The notes under the pieces are model-generated. The model worked only from the letters and a program-made list of their open reading frames with translations. It had not been told where the DNA came from and did no database searches. Positions 10,601 through 18,250 of a stretch of DNA of 44,791 nt are shown here, piece after piece; within the stretch, counting starts at the first letter, position 1; each line of letters begins with the position of its first letter. This DNA is from an uncultured Mediterraneibacter sp. (GTDB lineage Bacteria > Bacillota > Clostridia > Lachnospirales > Lachnospiraceae). The stretch is taken from NCBI RefSeq assembly GCF_934330165.1, contig NZ_CAKRGI010000020.1:1-44791 (forward strand), written 5' to 3'. The translations under genes were made by a program, and so were the position numbers.

Positions 10601-11137
10601 ACGGGAGCGGATAGTATGATCCAGTTTACCGGAAAAGATCTCAAAAATGCAGGAGTTCCAGGAAAGCTGCATCTCAATGCAGGAGCAGAAATGAGCGGTA
10701 AGAGAGGCAGTCTGTTCGTATACAACAGTGAGACAGGAAAACTGGAATTCGCAGGATCAGATGTAATAAATGCTAATGGTGATATGGAGCTTTCCGGACT
10801 GTCAGATGCGGAGTATGTTCTGGTGATCGCAGAAAAAGAAATCAGTCAGATTGAAATAAAGCCGGACGATCCTGGCAAGACAGATACAGATCAGGGTAAG
10901 AAAAATGATAGTTCAGGATCTGATAAGAAAGATAATGCTTTACAATCAGGAAAAAAGAATTCATCAGAAAGTTCGAAAATTAAAAAGAAGAAAAATACAA
11001 ATGTAAAAAATGCAAAGGCTGCAAAGACCGGAGATGCAACGAATGCAGGAAGATGGGCATGGCTGTTAGGACTTAGTGGTATGGGCGTTTTTGTAAGTGC
11101 CGAGAAGTCTAAAAAGAGAAAAAAGTACCGTAAATAA
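4637..11137 (+). CDS. giant secreted transglutaminase-like / MBG-Big domain surface protein
   Basis: About 2,166 residues. The GTG at 4637 is chosen because GGAG lies 6 bases upstream and it gives a clean signal peptide (KK, hydrophobic core, cleavage after VRA); an ATG at 4562 would add 25 residues. After an acidic segment comes a transglutaminase-like domain with a plausible triad C362 (VCEGYAKAF), H396 (AHMWN) and D411 (LADVTNTD). Then come many immunoglobulin-like modules of the YDG/MBG type (YDGTKQ, YDGSEQ, YDGTNR, YDGNEQ) and Big-like modules (HAGTATITA, GAGDAVITM). The C terminus has a Lys/Ser-rich spacer, KTGD (2130-2133), a hydrophobic segment and a basic tail, an LPXTG-like sortase anchor in a degenerate form. 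Likely a wall-bound adhesin or cross-linking protein; substrate unknown. Confidence 0.88.
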   Translation: MGNSKKVIAVSMAALMAVSTVDLTNPSLVRAEDDQSIEEMQKEVDPEKIVSEEKASEPALSEEKTTGIQSMAEEQDEQKEEQAEEVVSCILDMEYGKLDEELRNAEDLLNGYFVRKLLGEDEIALLGTSGYDSLTTEKDRNLYNYLKEKIEQVAAGTLSSTAFEVPISVLGLDTAKGYTAEELGVDSLTEEVNGRLTISSAAVAKMRAIASFNASAVFNALYNDCPYDMYWFTRSMQDNAYSYGGSGISYSSAGGNGGTVRFSNDKIAFTIYVDPSYRAGADKTSVDVQKTGAAIRAAENAKAIAAKYEGKSTYEKIEGFKNEICKLVSYNNDAIAEDYAGGGDPWQVIYVFDQDADTNVVCEGYAKAFQYLCDLSGVTCYTVTGTMSGGTGAGAHMWNIVPLKGKNYLADVTNTDTGTVGQDGGLFLAGTTGSVENGYVFQIPGQYNVTYMYSTESKSIYSDEDLTLADTDYVDTGVEKHVTAVFDAAEPAYTYGDTIQVNATVETTRRSADAEEGQAVLVNEAGEIVSDPVTVNEDGTVTLQVSTTKFGAGSHSLKVKYEDAEVGTIFTDSMEFTVAKKALTATINTSAALRTKVYDGTKQAPDGLSIRLNGIVEGDTVTATAGKYEYNSADVADATTISATGISLNGSNRNYTLANTTAQTAGNITKADAPAVTNTGKLTVVKGYASIYTFDVATLLPTVEKGKSYGTIQYQSPYFEPVGTSGYYTAGASVDVSGRMTIPVNDFEGADTGTFGSMKVKVVTGNYKDFTISVELASAEKAKPSLTVGTIVKGYDGNAVTIPDSFAAKDGDNVVPGTFRFKDGAAPVNVKDSGTYTIEFVPDDSRYAKVEKEVQVSIIPVDLNSGTATVAELTYDGSEQTPKVSVDLDGNTVDETTDYTVKYMTTDGTETAVKEAGDYKIVIEGTGNYTGRIEKNFSVRKAVLTIANVMVSGKIYDGTNRADVTSVEFNGLKKSDSISSADYAVTAEFSDPDAGEDKQVTGQISLNASVRNYELSDGWFSAKARISTRKLSEDLVQVNGTFTYDSTAKNPVVTVKYQGRTLVKGTDYTVRFLNNVNAGQASAVISGTGNWSGEITKYFTIQKKDITEAQIVLDNVLIYDGNEQTQGIRSVTVDGMPVTYTVEGNKATEVGSYTLTIKGTGNFTGTASKQYTISKAAGSGTVSMSGWTYGQTANEPVPESDTNGTEHVTYQYKEKGKDDSTYSSTVPVNAGEYTVKAIFAATKEYGEATATVDFTIAKAVVGLSMGSDLSKTYGDASFHVTAVHEGDGTVRYESSNQDVLTIDESGNVTLHHAGTATITAVLSESANYLGAQTSIQVTVGKKQGSFTVSQDEYQVTYGTADFSIAPQTKDGDGTVEYSSSDTKVATVDSDGKVHIVGAGDAVITMRMTDGTDYIGAEKQVTIRVAKADGTGSVSLTGWIYGQSPKTPSAVSETNGVAGVTYQYKEKDAADELYTAQIPTDAGNYTVKATFAATENYNAVEAVADFTISKAAAELTLGENIHKTYGDGAFTLTPSCNGNGTVHFVSSNPSVVSVDEQTGIVTILGAGTATITARVDETANYLAAASSVTVTVAKKQAKIQVNPENAYPTEFTYTGNAVQFPLAENFMSNSGNTAFNFSWKTADGKTTGRPVQCGGYILVIQIPETADYTEADLQIPITIRSFESDAAAVPDGKNEGINGWYHGNVTVKAPEGYQISRVKNATASDWSESVTIDYDMNGSFTYYLKQNTTGYVTDAKQITVKRDTTAPTATVSIKGKWWEAFLEKVTLGIYTKDKEMITVTATDEDGEIRSGIQETAYYISSKPYEGVEGLKELKALGESVWKIYNDSAKPVLDENSVHYVYIRVKDMAGNISYVSTDGLVYDAQATNVNAAPPALSNNKNVQGWSAIIATLESSDSDSALEINMNGTTKVPGNVFTAIRGRSVQLSFNLENGIKWIVNGEDISAENISEQDLSVSLNSGKIPEKILNAVTGADSMIQFTGKDLKNAGVPGKLHLNAGAEMSGKRGSLFVYNSETGKLEFAGSDVINANGDMELSGLSDAEYVLVIAEKEISQIEIKPDDPGKTDTDQGKKNDSSGSDKKDNALQSGKKNSSESSKIKKKKNTNVKNAKAAKTGDATNAGRWAWLLGLSGMGVFVSAEKSKKRKKYRK
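8161..9417 (+). repeat. tandem duplicated module pair inside the surface protein gene
   Basis: The unit from 8161 (a GTVSMSGWTYGQ module followed by a KTYGD Big-like module) recurs from about 8920 (GSVSLTGWIYGQ, then KTYGD). The period is about 759 bases, with a third divergent Big-like module between. At protein level the copies are clearly related but diverged. Confidence 0.7.
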
Positions 11138-11156
11138 GAACGTTTTCAGTATTAGG

Positions 11157-11185
11157 TTGACAAAAACTGAAAAGTTGAATAAGAT
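11157..11185 (+). promoter_or_regulatory. promoter of the cysE-cysS T-box operon
   Basis: A consensus TTGACA (11157-11162) and TAAGAT (11180-11185) are separated by 17 bases, just upstream of the T-box leader. Confidence 0.7.
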
Positions 11186-11194
11186 AATGTAAGT

Positions 11195-11445
11195 GAGTAA
11201 GAAAAAGACCAGGAACGGGAAGAGTAGCTATGTTCAGGCTGCCAGAGAGTGGGTGTCATCGGCTGGAAGCATCCTTAAGTTATGAAGATTGTGAAGTGCC
11301 CCCGGGAGTTGATCCTGCGAAAGAGTAAGTAGCGGGATACGTTGACACGCGTTAAGTGTATTAAGTGAAAGAAGAGGATTCTTTTATTAGAGTGGAACCG
11401 CGGAGAAGACTTCGTCTCTATTTTGAGACGGAGTCTTTGTTGTTC
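11195..11445 (+). promoter_or_regulatory. T-box leader (cysteine) upstream of cysE-cysS
   Basis: The T-box sequence TAGAGTGGAACCGCGG is at 11388-11403. The Stem I terminal region with AGAGAGTGGG and GGCTGGAAGCATCC is around 11247-11276. A terminator stem (11405-11418 with 11425-11438) ends in a T-rich run. The codon TGC at 11297-11299 is the probable specifier, matching tRNA-Cys and the downstream cysE and cysS. In T-boxes, uncharged tRNA stabilises the antiterminator and allows transcription. The specifier position is inferred by eye, not folded computationally. Confidence 0.9.
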
Positions 11446-11480
11446 TTAAACTTTTGAATAGGGTGTTAGGAGAGAGGAAA

Positions 11481-12176
11481 ATGAGCATATTATCGTATGT
11501 GAAAGATGAAATTCAGGTTATACGGGAGCGTGATCCTGCGATCAAATCGAATATGGAAGTATTTCTTTATCCGAGTTTTAAAGTCATATTGAATTATCGG
11601 ATCGCACATAAGCTGTATCTGAAAAAGCATTTCTTTTGGGCAAGATGGATCTCCCAGAGGGCTGCACGAAAGACCGGGATTGAAATCCATCCGGGAGCCA
11701 CAATAGGAAAAGGGCTTTTTATTGACCATGGAAGTGGTGTGATCATTGGAGAAACGACGATCATTGGAGATAATGTGACTTTGTATCAGGGCGTAACACT
11801 TGGGGGTACAGGAAAAGAACAGGGAAAGAGACATCCTACTTTAAAAGATAATGTTATGGTCAGTGCAGGGGCAAAAGTAATCGGTTCTTTTACGATCGGG
11901 GAAAATTCCAAGATCGGGGCAGGATCCGTTGTGCTTGAAGAAGTTCCTCCGAACTGTACCGTGGTCGGTGTGCCGGGCAGAATTGTAAAGATGGATAATA
12001 AGAAAGTTCCGCGAAGCGATATGGATCAGATCCATCTGCCGGATCCGGTACTGAATGATATCCGTGAACTCCAGCAGGAAAATATTCAACTTCACAAGCA
12101 GTTGGAGGATATGGTAGAATATATGAAATGCTTAGAGAAGAAAAGAAAGGAAGACGCAGCAAATGAAGATTTATAA
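11481..12176 (+). CDS. cysE: serine O-acetyltransferase
   Basis: CysE makes O-acetylserine from serine and acetyl-CoA, the first step of cysteine synthesis. The 231-residue protein has an N-terminal helical part and a left-handed beta helix of hexapeptide repeats ([36 protein letters not shown]). The catalytic His sits in IDHGSG. The ATG at 11481 with AGGAGAGAGG upstream is preferred over an in-frame TTG at 11454 that lies close to the terminator hairpin. A C-terminal helix (about 200-225) looks like a coiled coil. It overlaps cysS by 14 bases and is under T-box control. Confidence 0.94.
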   Translation: MSILSYVKDEIQVIRERDPAIKSNMEVFLYPSFKVILNYRIAHKLYLKKHFFWARWISQRAARKTGIEIHPGATIGKGLFIDHGSGVIIGETTIIGDNVTLYQGVTLGGTGKEQGKRHPTLKDNVMVSAGAKVIGSFTIGENSKIGAGSVVLEEVPPNCTVVGVPGRIVKMDNKKVPRSDMDQIHLPDPVLNDIRELQQENIQLHKQLEDMVEYMKCLEKKRKEDAANEDL

Positions 12177-13569
12177 TACGATGTCAAAGAGAAAAGAAGA
12201 ATTTGTGCCGTTGGAAGAAGGAAAAGTAAAAATGTATGTATGCGGTCCTACGGTTTACAATTTTATTCATATAGGAAATGCAAGACCGATGATCGTATTT
12301 GATACAGTAAGAAGATATTTTGAATATAAAAATTATGATGTGAATTTTGTATCAAATTTCACAGATGTAGATGATAAGATCATCAAAAAGGCAAATGAAG
12401 AAGGCGTTACTGCGGAAGAAATCTCCAAAAGATATATTGAAGAGTGTAAGAAAGATATGGAAGGAATGAATATCCAGCCGGCAACGAAGAATCCTCTTGC
12501 AACAGAAGAAATTGGCGGAATGATCAGCATGATCGAGACTCTGATTGAAAAAGGTTATGCCTATGAAAAGAACGGAACTGTTTACTACCGAACAAGAAAG
12601 TTTGCAGAATACGGCAAGCTGTCCCATAAAAATCTGGATGATCTGCAGTCCGGTGGACGTGCATTGCTTGTAAGCGGTGAAGATGAAAAGGAAGATTCAC
12701 TGGATTTTGTATTATGGAAACCAAAGAAAGAGGGCGAGCCGGCATGGAAATCTCCATGGGGAGAGGGTCGTCCGGGATGGCATATCGAATGCTCAGAGAT
12801 GTCTAAAAAATATCTGGGCGAGCAGATTGATATTCATGCCGGTGGAGAAGATCTGATCTTTCCTCATCATGAGAATGAGATTGCACAGAGTGAAGCTGCA
12901 AATGGAAAAGAGTTTGCAAAATACTGGATGCATAATGGATTCCTGAACATCGACAACCGCAAGATGTCCAAATCTCTTGGAAATTTCTTTACCGTAAGAG
13001 AAATTTCTGAAAAATATGATCTACAGGTTCTGAGATTTTTTATGCTCAGTGCACATTATAGAAGTCCTCTGAACTTCAGTGCAGAACTGATGGAAGCTGC
13101 TAAAAATGGGCTGGAGAGGATTACAACAGCAGCAGAGAACCTGAAATTCCTCATCAATAATGCAAGAACGGAAGATATGAGTGAGGATGAGAGAAAAAAA
13201 CTTGCCGGATCGATAGTATATGTTGAGAACTTTGAGAAAGCAATGGATGATGATTTTAATACAGCGGATGCAATTTCAGCAGTATTTGAACTTGTAAAAT
13301 ATATGAATACGACAACTGACGGAGCAAGTTCCAAAGAATATCTGCAGAATCTGTTTGACTGTCTTATAAGACTGACGGATGTTCTGGGAATTATTGTGGA
13401 TAAGGAAGATGAGATCCTTGCATCTGATATTGAAGCACTGATCGAAGAACGTCAGGCAGCAAGAAAAGCTAAGAACTTCGCAAGAGCAGATGAGATCAGG
13501 GATGAACTTCTGGCAAAGGGAATCATCTTAAAAGATACAAGAGAAGGAGTACAATGGAAAAAAGCGTAG
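12163..13569 (+). CDS. cysS: cysteinyl-tRNA synthetase
   Basis: Class I synthetase that charges tRNA-Cys. The 468-residue length is normal. HIGN (36-39) is the HIGH motif and KMSKS is at 267-271. Zinc ligands C27 (CGPTVYN) and C210 (HIECSEM) and the PHHENE motif that selects cysteine are present. A C-terminal anticodon-binding region with [17 protein letters not shown] follows. cysE lies upstream (overlap 14) and mrnC downstream (overlap 16), so the five-gene block is probably one transcript controlled by cysteine supply. Confidence 0.97.
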   Translation: MKIYNTMSKRKEEFVPLEEGKVKMYVCGPTVYNFIHIGNARPMIVFDTVRRYFEYKNYDVNFVSNFTDVDDKIIKKANEEGVTAEEISKRYIEECKKDMEGMNIQPATKNPLATEEIGGMISMIETLIEKGYAYEKNGTVYYRTRKFAEYGKLSHKNLDDLQSGGRALLVSGEDEKEDSLDFVLWKPKKEGEPAWKSPWGEGRPGWHIECSEMSKKYLGEQIDIHAGGEDLIFPHHENEIAQSEAANGKEFAKYWMHNGFLNIDNRKMSKSLGNFFTVREISEKYDLQVLRFFMLSAHYRSPLNFSAELMEAAKNGLERITTAAENLKFLINNARTEDMSEDERKKLAGSIVYVENFEKAMDDDFNTADAISAVFELVKYMNTTTDGASSKEYLQNLFDCLIRLTDVLGIIVDKEDEILASDIEALIEERQAARKAKNFARADEIRDELLAKGIILKDTREGVQWKKA

Positions 13570-14039
13570 GTACAGGATTGGAACCATTTATCAGGAAAAT
13601 TCCGGGGATGAAGCAGATTGACCCGAAGCAGTGTTCACCACTGGTTCTGGCATATGTAGGGGACTGTGTCTTTGATCTGATCGTAAAGACGATGGTCGTC
13701 GGAAGAGGAAACCGTCCGGTCCATCGTCTTCATGAGGAGACAAGCCGGTATGTTCAGGCATCGGCGCAGTCCTATATGATGCGGTTCATGCAGGAACATC
13801 TGAATGAGGAGGAACACGCAGTCTACCGGAGGGGGCGGAATGCAAGAAGTGTATCACCGGCGAAAAACCAGTCGATCACGGACTACAGAAGAGCAACCGG
13901 CTTTGAGGCTCTGATCGGACATCTTTATCTGAGTGGAGAATACGAAAGACTGACAGAACTGGTGATGATCGGACTAGAGGCTATGGAAGAAAAATTTGAT
14001 ACAGAAAGAAATGAAGGAGCAAAGAATGCGGGAAAATAA
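13554..14039 (+). CDS. mrnC: mini-ribonuclease III
   Basis: This 161-residue protein is an RNase III catalytic domain without a dsRNA-binding domain, as in MrnC, which matures 23S rRNA ends in Firmicutes. The signature [15 protein letters not shown] carries the acidic metal ligand, and [14 protein letters not shown] the second. AAGGAG precedes the ATG. The position between cysS and rlmB is the classical one. Confidence 0.93.
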   Translation: MEKSVGTGLEPFIRKIPGMKQIDPKQCSPLVLAYVGDCVFDLIVKTMVVGRGNRPVHRLHEETSRYVQASAQSYMMRFMQEHLNEEEHAVYRRGRNARSVSPAKNQSITDYRRATGFEALIGHLYLSGEYERLTELVMIGLEAMEEKFDTERNEGAKNAGK

Positions 14040-14820
14040 CAGATATCATGAAGCAGAGAACCATACGGGACAGGATAATTCCCATACGCTGGTTATTGAA
14101 GGCAGAAATGCAGTACTGGAAGCATTCCGGTCAGGAAAACCGATCGACAAAGTATTTGTACTGGATGGGTGTCAGGACGGTCCTGTGCGAACGATTGTAA
14201 GAGAAGCAAAAAAGCATGATGCCCTGTTGAATTTTGTGACAAAAGAGAGACTGTCGCAGATTTCTGAGACCGGAAAGCATCAGGGAGTGGTAGCCTATGC
14301 AGCAGCGTATGAATATTCAACGGTTGATGATATGTTTGCACTTGCAGAGGAACGGGGAGAAGATCCATTTATCCTGATCCTTGATAATATCGAAGATCCG
14401 CATAATCTTGGAGCAATTATCAGAACAGCGAATCTTGCAGGAGCACATGGAGTAATCATTCCAAAAAGACGGGCAGTCGGGCTGACGGCAACTGTTGCAA
14501 AGACTTCGGCAGGAGCATTGAATTATACTCCGGTTGCCAAAGTGACGAATCTGGTTAAGACGATGGAAGAACTGAAAGAAAAAGGGCTTTGGTTTGTCTG
14601 TGCGGATATGGACGGTGAGCCGATGTATCATCTGAACCTGACAGGACCGATCGGACTGGTGATCGGAAATGAAGGGGAGGGAGTCAGCAGACTGGTAAAA
14701 GAAAACTGTGATTTTGTAGCAGGAATCCCGATGAAAGGTCAGATCAATTCGTTGAACGCATCGGTGGCAGCAGGAGTTCTTGCATATGAGATCGTAAGGC
14801 AGAGAATCATAAAAGGGTAG
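14026..14820 (+). CDS. rlmB: 23S rRNA (guanosine-2'-O)-methyltransferase RlmB-type
   Basis: SpoU/TrmH family. The start at 14026 is preferred because GAAGGAGC precedes it; an ATG at 13996 is further upstream. Residues about 28-100 form the substrate-binding L30-like domain (VIEGRNAVLEAFRSG). The knotted SAM domain follows with DNIEDPHNLGAIIRTA, IGLVIGNEGEGVSRLV and IPMKGQINSLNASVAAGVLAYE. RlmB methylates G2251 (E. coli numbering) of 23S rRNA. It overlaps mrnC by 14 bases. Confidence 0.93.
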   Translation: MRENNRYHEAENHTGQDNSHTLVIEGRNAVLEAFRSGKPIDKVFVLDGCQDGPVRTIVREAKKHDALLNFVTKERLSQISETGKHQGVVAYAAAYEYSTVDDMFALAEERGEDPFILILDNIEDPHNLGAIIRTANLAGAHGVIIPKRRAVGLTATVAKTSAGALNYTPVAKVTNLVKTMEELKEKGLWFVCADMDGEPMYHLNLTGPIGLVIGNEGEGVSRLVKENCDFVAGIPMKGQINSLNASVAAGVLAYEIVRQRIIKG

Positions 14821-14849
14821 TAGACGCAGGAGCATTTGAGTAAGAACCG

Positions 14850-15470
14850 ATGGGAAAATATGATAAAGTGACGGATGAGCAGCTTATCAGAGATTTCCGT
14901 AATGGAGACCGGGAAATTATGGATCATCTGATGATGAAGTATAAAGCAATGGTAAGAAAAAAAGCCAGGGCGATGTATTTATTTGGCGGGGAGAACGAAG
15001 ATCTGATCCAGGAAGGGATGATCGGACTGATCAAAGCTGTCCGGGATTATGACCCGGATCAGGGAGCTTCTTTTGCAAGTTTTGCGGAACTTTGTGTGTC
15101 AAGACAGATGTATTCCGCAATCGAGGCATCAAAAAGAAAAAAGCACATACCGTTAAATTCATATGTATCGTTGTATGATGATAGTGGTCAGGAAGGAGAA
15201 GAAAGAAGAACCCCTCTGATCGATACCATTGAGCCGATTCGTGATAATGACCCGGAAGTGTTGTATTTGGGGAAGAAATTTACGGAAGTTTTTATTGAAC
15301 AGTTGAAAGATACTTTGAGTCCTTTGGAGAACCATGTGCTGTATCTGCATTTAATGGGAACGGATTACAGGACAATTGCAGAGCTTCTGGGCAAAAGTCC
15401 GAAGTCAATTGATAATGCGCTGCAAAGGATTAAAGCAAAGGCAGAAAAGATGCTTGACAAATCAGAATAA
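14850..15470 (+). CDS. sigH: RNA polymerase sigma factor SigH-type
   Basis: This 206-residue sigma-70 family factor has region 2 (EDLIQEGMIGLIKAVRDYD, about 51-69) and region 4 (YRTIAELLGKSPKSIDNALQRIKAK). Length and position after rlmB match SigH/Spo0H, which serves the transition to sporulation or competence in Firmicutes. In Bacillus yacP (rae1) sits between rlmB and sigH; here it is absent. The start ATG lacks a strong Shine-Dalgarno, so translation may depend on the upstream gene. Confidence 0.88.
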   Translation: MGKYDKVTDEQLIRDFRNGDREIMDHLMMKYKAMVRKKARAMYLFGGENEDLIQEGMIGLIKAVRDYDPDQGASFASFAELCVSRQMYSAIEASKRKKHIPLNSYVSLYDDSGQEGEERRTPLIDTIEPIRDNDPEVLYLGKKFTEVFIEQLKDTLSPLENHVLYLHLMGTDYRTIAELLGKSPKSIDNALQRIKAKAEKMLDKSE

Positions 15471-15491
15471 GCTCTTTCAGAGGAGATACAA

Positions 15492-16346
15492 ATGAATAAA
15501 GGGAAAAATTGTTTTTTTGCAATACTCGTATTTGGATTAACGATGGCAGTATTTAATGGAATGTCGGTCGTATTGGCTGTATCGGCGTCCATCGGTGGAG
15601 GAATCATTCAGGGAGAAAATGGAGTGAACATGACCTACGATTATCTGATGGATCATATGAATTTCTATTCTGTGCTGATTTATCTGGTTCCGCTGGCTAT
15701 TTTTGGACTCTGGTATTATTTTGCATTTGTGGATCAGAAAGGTACAGAAAATTCTCCGGCTGTGAAAATAAAAAATTTAGATATAACAGGGTGTCTGATC
15801 CTCGTGATTTTTACATTTGCGATCCAGCATGTGACGAGTCTGGTGATGGCAGTAATCAACCAGTTATTTCCACAGGCAATGGAAACTTATACGGAAATGA
15901 TCAATAGTTCGGGAATTACGGAGTATTCACTGATGTGGGTAGTCAGCACACTGCTCCTCCCTCCGCTGGTGGAAGAAATGATCTTCCGTGGACTGATTAT
16001 GGGATATCTGAGGAGAACCGGAATGCACTGGATGATCGCTAATGTGATCCAGGCAGTCTGCTTCGGCATTTTTCATCAAAATTTAGTTCAGGGGATTTAT
16101 GCAGGACTTCTCGGACTGGCACTTGGATATGTGGCGTATCGTTATGGAACATTATTTGCATCTATGCTGATGCATCTGCTCTATAATCTTTTTGGCACTG
16201 TACTGATTGATATTGAATCAAGTATTATGCCGGACTGGATGCTGGGACTTCTGATTTTCCTGTGTGTGCCGCTTACAGTTGTGGGAATCGTGCTTGTATA
16301 TATCAAAACAGTAAATACAAATAAAAAGCAGGAGAGCAACGTATGA
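15492..16346 (+). CDS. CPBP family intramembrane metalloprotease
   Basis: This 284-residue protein has about eight hydrophobic segments. The CPBP (CAAX protease / Abi) motifs are present: EEMIFRG (about residues 160-166), FGIFHQN and [12 protein letters not shown]. These supply the Glu and His residues that bind metal in the family. Family roles include prenyl-protein processing, bacteriocin self-immunity and membrane signalling; the substrate here is unknown. GAGGAG precedes the ATG, and the stop overlaps dtd as ATGA. Confidence 0.88.
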   Translation: MNKGKNCFFAILVFGLTMAVFNGMSVVLAVSASIGGGIIQGENGVNMTYDYLMDHMNFYSVLIYLVPLAIFGLWYYFAFVDQKGTENSPAVKIKNLDITGCLILVIFTFAIQHVTSLVMAVINQLFPQAMETYTEMINSSGITEYSLMWVVSTLLLPPLVEEMIFRGLIMGYLRRTGMHWMIANVIQAVCFGIFHQNLVQGIYAGLLGLALGYVAYRYGTLFASMLMHLLYNLFGTVLIDIESSIMPDWMLGLLIFLCVPLTVVGIVLVYIKTVNTNKKQESNV

Positions 16347-16789
16347 GATTTGTAATACAAAGAGTCACAGAGGCTGCTGTCCGGGTGGATGGTGAGCTTC
16401 TTGGACAGATAGAGAAGGGATATCTGGTTCTGATCGGTGTGGCGGAATCAGATACGGAGGAAATCGCAGATAAGATGGTAAAGAAGATGATCGGACTGCG
16501 GATTTTTGAAGATGAGCAGGGGAAAACGAATCTTGCATTGAAAGATGTGGGAGGCAGTCTGCTTCTTGTGTCGCAGTTTACACTGTATGCAAACTGTAAA
16601 AAAGGAAACCGTCCAAGTTTTACTGAGGCAGGCTCCCAGGGAAAAGCGAATGCCCTGTATGAATATATTATAAAAAAATGCAAAGAAAGCGTGGAACTGG
16701 TAGAAACCGGCCGGTTTGGTGCAGACATGAAAGTGAGTCTGCTGAATGACGGACCGTTTACGATTGTTCTTGATTCGGAAAAATTATAA
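16343..16789 (+). CDS. dtd: D-aminoacyl-tRNA deacylase
   Basis: DTD removes D-amino acids (and glycine) wrongly attached to tRNA. The 148-residue length is exact for the family. Both signature motifs are visible: SQFTLYA (about residues 77-83) and the cross-subunit [11 protein letters not shown] near the C terminus. Translation is probably coupled to the preceding gene through the ATGA overlap. Confidence 0.96.
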   Translation: MRFVIQRVTEAAVRVDGELLGQIEKGYLVLIGVAESDTEEIADKMVKKMIGLRIFEDEQGKTNLALKDVGGSLLLVSQFTLYANCKKGNRPSFTEAGSQGKANALYEYIIKKCKESVELVETGRFGADMKVSLLNDGPFTIVLDSEKL

Positions 16790-16828
16790 GATGTAAGAAA
16801 ATTATTATAACAATTATAAGAGATTTTC

Positions 16829-16857
16829 TTGACTTTTCTGTCAGGGTAGTGTATATT
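16829..16857 (+). promoter_or_regulatory. promoter of tRNA-Thr
   Basis: TTGACT (16829-16834) and TATATT (16852-16857) are 17 bases apart, about 30 bases before the tRNA. Confidence 0.75.
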
Positions 16858-16862
16858 TATGC

Positions 16863-16884
16863 TTGCGTCCGGTTTTGGACGCAA
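16863..16884 (+). other. hairpin in the tRNA-Thr leader
   Basis: TTGCGTCC and GGACGCAA form a perfect 8-bp stem with loop GGTTTT between promoter and tRNA. It could be a processing signal or chance. Confidence 0.5.
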
Positions 16885-16887
16885 TGT

Positions 16888-16960
16888 GCTGTCTTGGCGC
16901 AGTCGGTAGCGCGTCGCCTTGGTAAGGCGGAGGTCGGGGGTTCAAGTCCCCTAGACAGCT
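16888..16960 (+). tRNA. tRNA-Thr (anticodon GGT)
   Basis: The acceptor stem GCTGTCT/AGACAGC, anticodon stem TCGCC/GGCGG with loop TTGGTAA (anticodon GGT) and T loop GTTCAAGTC fold normally. CCA is not encoded. Confidence 0.93.
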
Positions 16961-16968
16961 TTGAACTT

Positions 16969-17016
16969 ATCCCCGGAAATACCTGTAGATGCGGTGTTTC
17001 CGGGGATTCCTTATTT
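16969..17016 (+). terminator. terminator after tRNA-Thr, possibly bidirectional
   Basis: ATCCCCGGAAA (16969-16979) pairs with TTTCCGGGGAT (16997-17007), an 11-bp stem, followed by a T-rich stretch. It also lies downstream of the minus-strand gene at 17112 and could serve both. Confidence 0.7.
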
Positions 17017-17124
17017 CAGCAGCTCTGCGATACAGATCTTCAGGTCGTCATAGATCCAAGCAGAAATCTCGTCATCAAAAGAATATTGATCGAAGTAATT
17101 TTCCCATAGCTTTAATAGCAGTTT
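17011..17124 (-). pseudogene. possible C-terminal coding remnant
   Basis: On the minus strand a frame is open for 37 codons and ends in TAA at 17013-17011. It reads like a real acidic C terminus (ENYFDQYSFDDEISAW, then IYDDLKICIAELLK). No start is available and it overlaps the end of the gene at 17112. It may be the tail of a displaced gene. Family unknown. Confidence 0.35.
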
Positions 17125-17969
17125 TTACAGGGCCTTGATTTTCCGCTTTCTGCGACAGAACCATTGTAGATGGTTTTGGAACGACTCAGACTCGGACAGT
17201 TAGGAGTTGAGTGATAAACTTCTCCGTTAGGAGTCCAGTATACAATTCCACCGATATCTGCCTGACTCTGTTGTTGTGATTCCGCTTCTTCAGCCGCCTT
17301 TTTAGCGGCCTCTTCCTCGGCAGCTTTTTTGGCAGCGGCTTCTTCAGCCGCCTTTTTAGCGGCCTCTTCCTTGGCAGCTTTTTTGGCAGCGGCTTCTTCA
17401 GCCGCCTTTTTAGCGGCCTCTTCTTCGGCAGCTTTTTTGGCAGCGGCTTCTTCAGCCGCCTTTTTAGCAGCTTTCTCTTCAGCTTCTTTTTTTGCCTGAG
17501 CCTCGGCAATCGCTTTTTTATCTTCCACTTTTATTACCAGTTTATTACTTTTTATTCTATTATGTTCAGCCTGGATTTTGTAAGAGCCAGTAGTAGAAGC
17601 GGTGAAAATAATGTTTTTATCCGAGATAGTAATATCTCCACCGGAGCATTCAAAATCGTCTTCAGATAGTTGGTAGTCAGCAGGAGTGGTTGCTATATTT
17701 ATATCTACTTCTTCATTGATATCATATGTTCTGTTTGTGCTGGCCTGTAGAGAAATTTTCTCGAGGTTGTCTGAAGAAAATCTGCCTGCAATAAAGCAAA
17801 AAAGAATGAAAACTGTAACACCCCATTTAACAGGCTTTTTCCAATCGGTATATTTCCACATGAGAAACAAACCGACAGGAAAAAATAAAATTAATAATGC
17901 AATGATCCATACTGTTTTCTGATACCATTTTTTCCCTGAATTAATATTTTGAGAATAATTTTGTGACAT
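17112..17969 (-). CDS. membrane protein with Ala/Lys/Glu repeats and C-terminal CxxC domain
   Basis: 285 residues. Two hydrophobic helices lie at about residues 17-36 and 45-62. Next come an extracellular-looking segment (about 70-150) with an immunoglobulin-like pattern ending TTGSYKIQAEHNRIKSNKL, a long helix of KKAAEEEAA repeats (about 150-240), and a 45-residue tail with VYWTPNGEVYHSTPNC and SRPCKNCY. The cysteines C-x(n)-C-K-N-C suggest a small metal-binding or disulphide domain that I have seen at the ends of surface proteins but cannot name. The start ATG has AAGGGGG upstream. Function unknown. Confidence 0.75.
   Translation of the reverse strand: MSQNYSQNINSGKKWYQKTVWIIALLILFFPVGLFLMWKYTDWKKPVKWGVTVFILFCFIAGRFSSDNLEKISLQASTNRTYDINEEVDINIATTPADYQLSEDDFECSGGDITISDKNIIFTASTTGSYKIQAEHNRIKSNKLVIKVEDKKAIAEAQAKKEAEEKAAKKAAEEAAAKKAAEEEAAKKAAEEAAAKKAAKEEAAKKAAEEAAAKKAAEEEAAKKAAEEAESQQQSQADIGGIVYWTPNGEVYHSTPNCPSLSRSKTIYNGSVAESGKSRPCKNCY
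17287..17470. repeat. 54-bp tandem repeat encoding the KKAAEE helix
   Basis: Units begin at 17287, 17341, 17395 and (partial) 17449, nearly identical, each encoding 18 residues. Copy number could vary by slippage without shifting the frame. Confidence 0.85.
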
Positions 17970-18056
17970 TGTTGGATTTCCCCCTTTTCTCCTTTTGTAA
18001 AAAACCGTTCTCTTATAAAAAACACCCTGTTTTTTAGATACCTCCTATTACTTTTG

Positions 18057-18085
18057 ATTATAGTAATGTGTGGAAAAAGTGTCAA
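18057..18085 (-). promoter_or_regulatory. consensus promoter of the AKE-repeat protein
   Basis: On the minus strand TTGACA (18085-18080) and TATAAT (18062-18057) are separated by exactly 17 bases. This perfect consensus lies about 90 bases before the ATG. Confidence 0.8.
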
Positions 18086-18250
18086 TGATTTGTCGATACG
18101 GGGACAGCATATTGCCTCTGTCTATACTGTTGGTGCGGTGGAACGATGATAAAAATATACAATGTAAAGCTGGAAAGCATTATCCGGATTTTCAAAAATA
18201 CCAGAACAAAAAAGAAAAATCCGCATATAAAAAAGAAAAAGGAATTGTAT

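Noticed and set aside
17287..17470. CRISPR-like periodic repeat
   Set aside because: Units are contiguous, coding and without spacers.
17186..17509. 107-residue Lys/Arg/Pro-rich minus-strand frame
   Set aside because: Another frame of the 54-bp repeat that encodes the KKAAEE helix.
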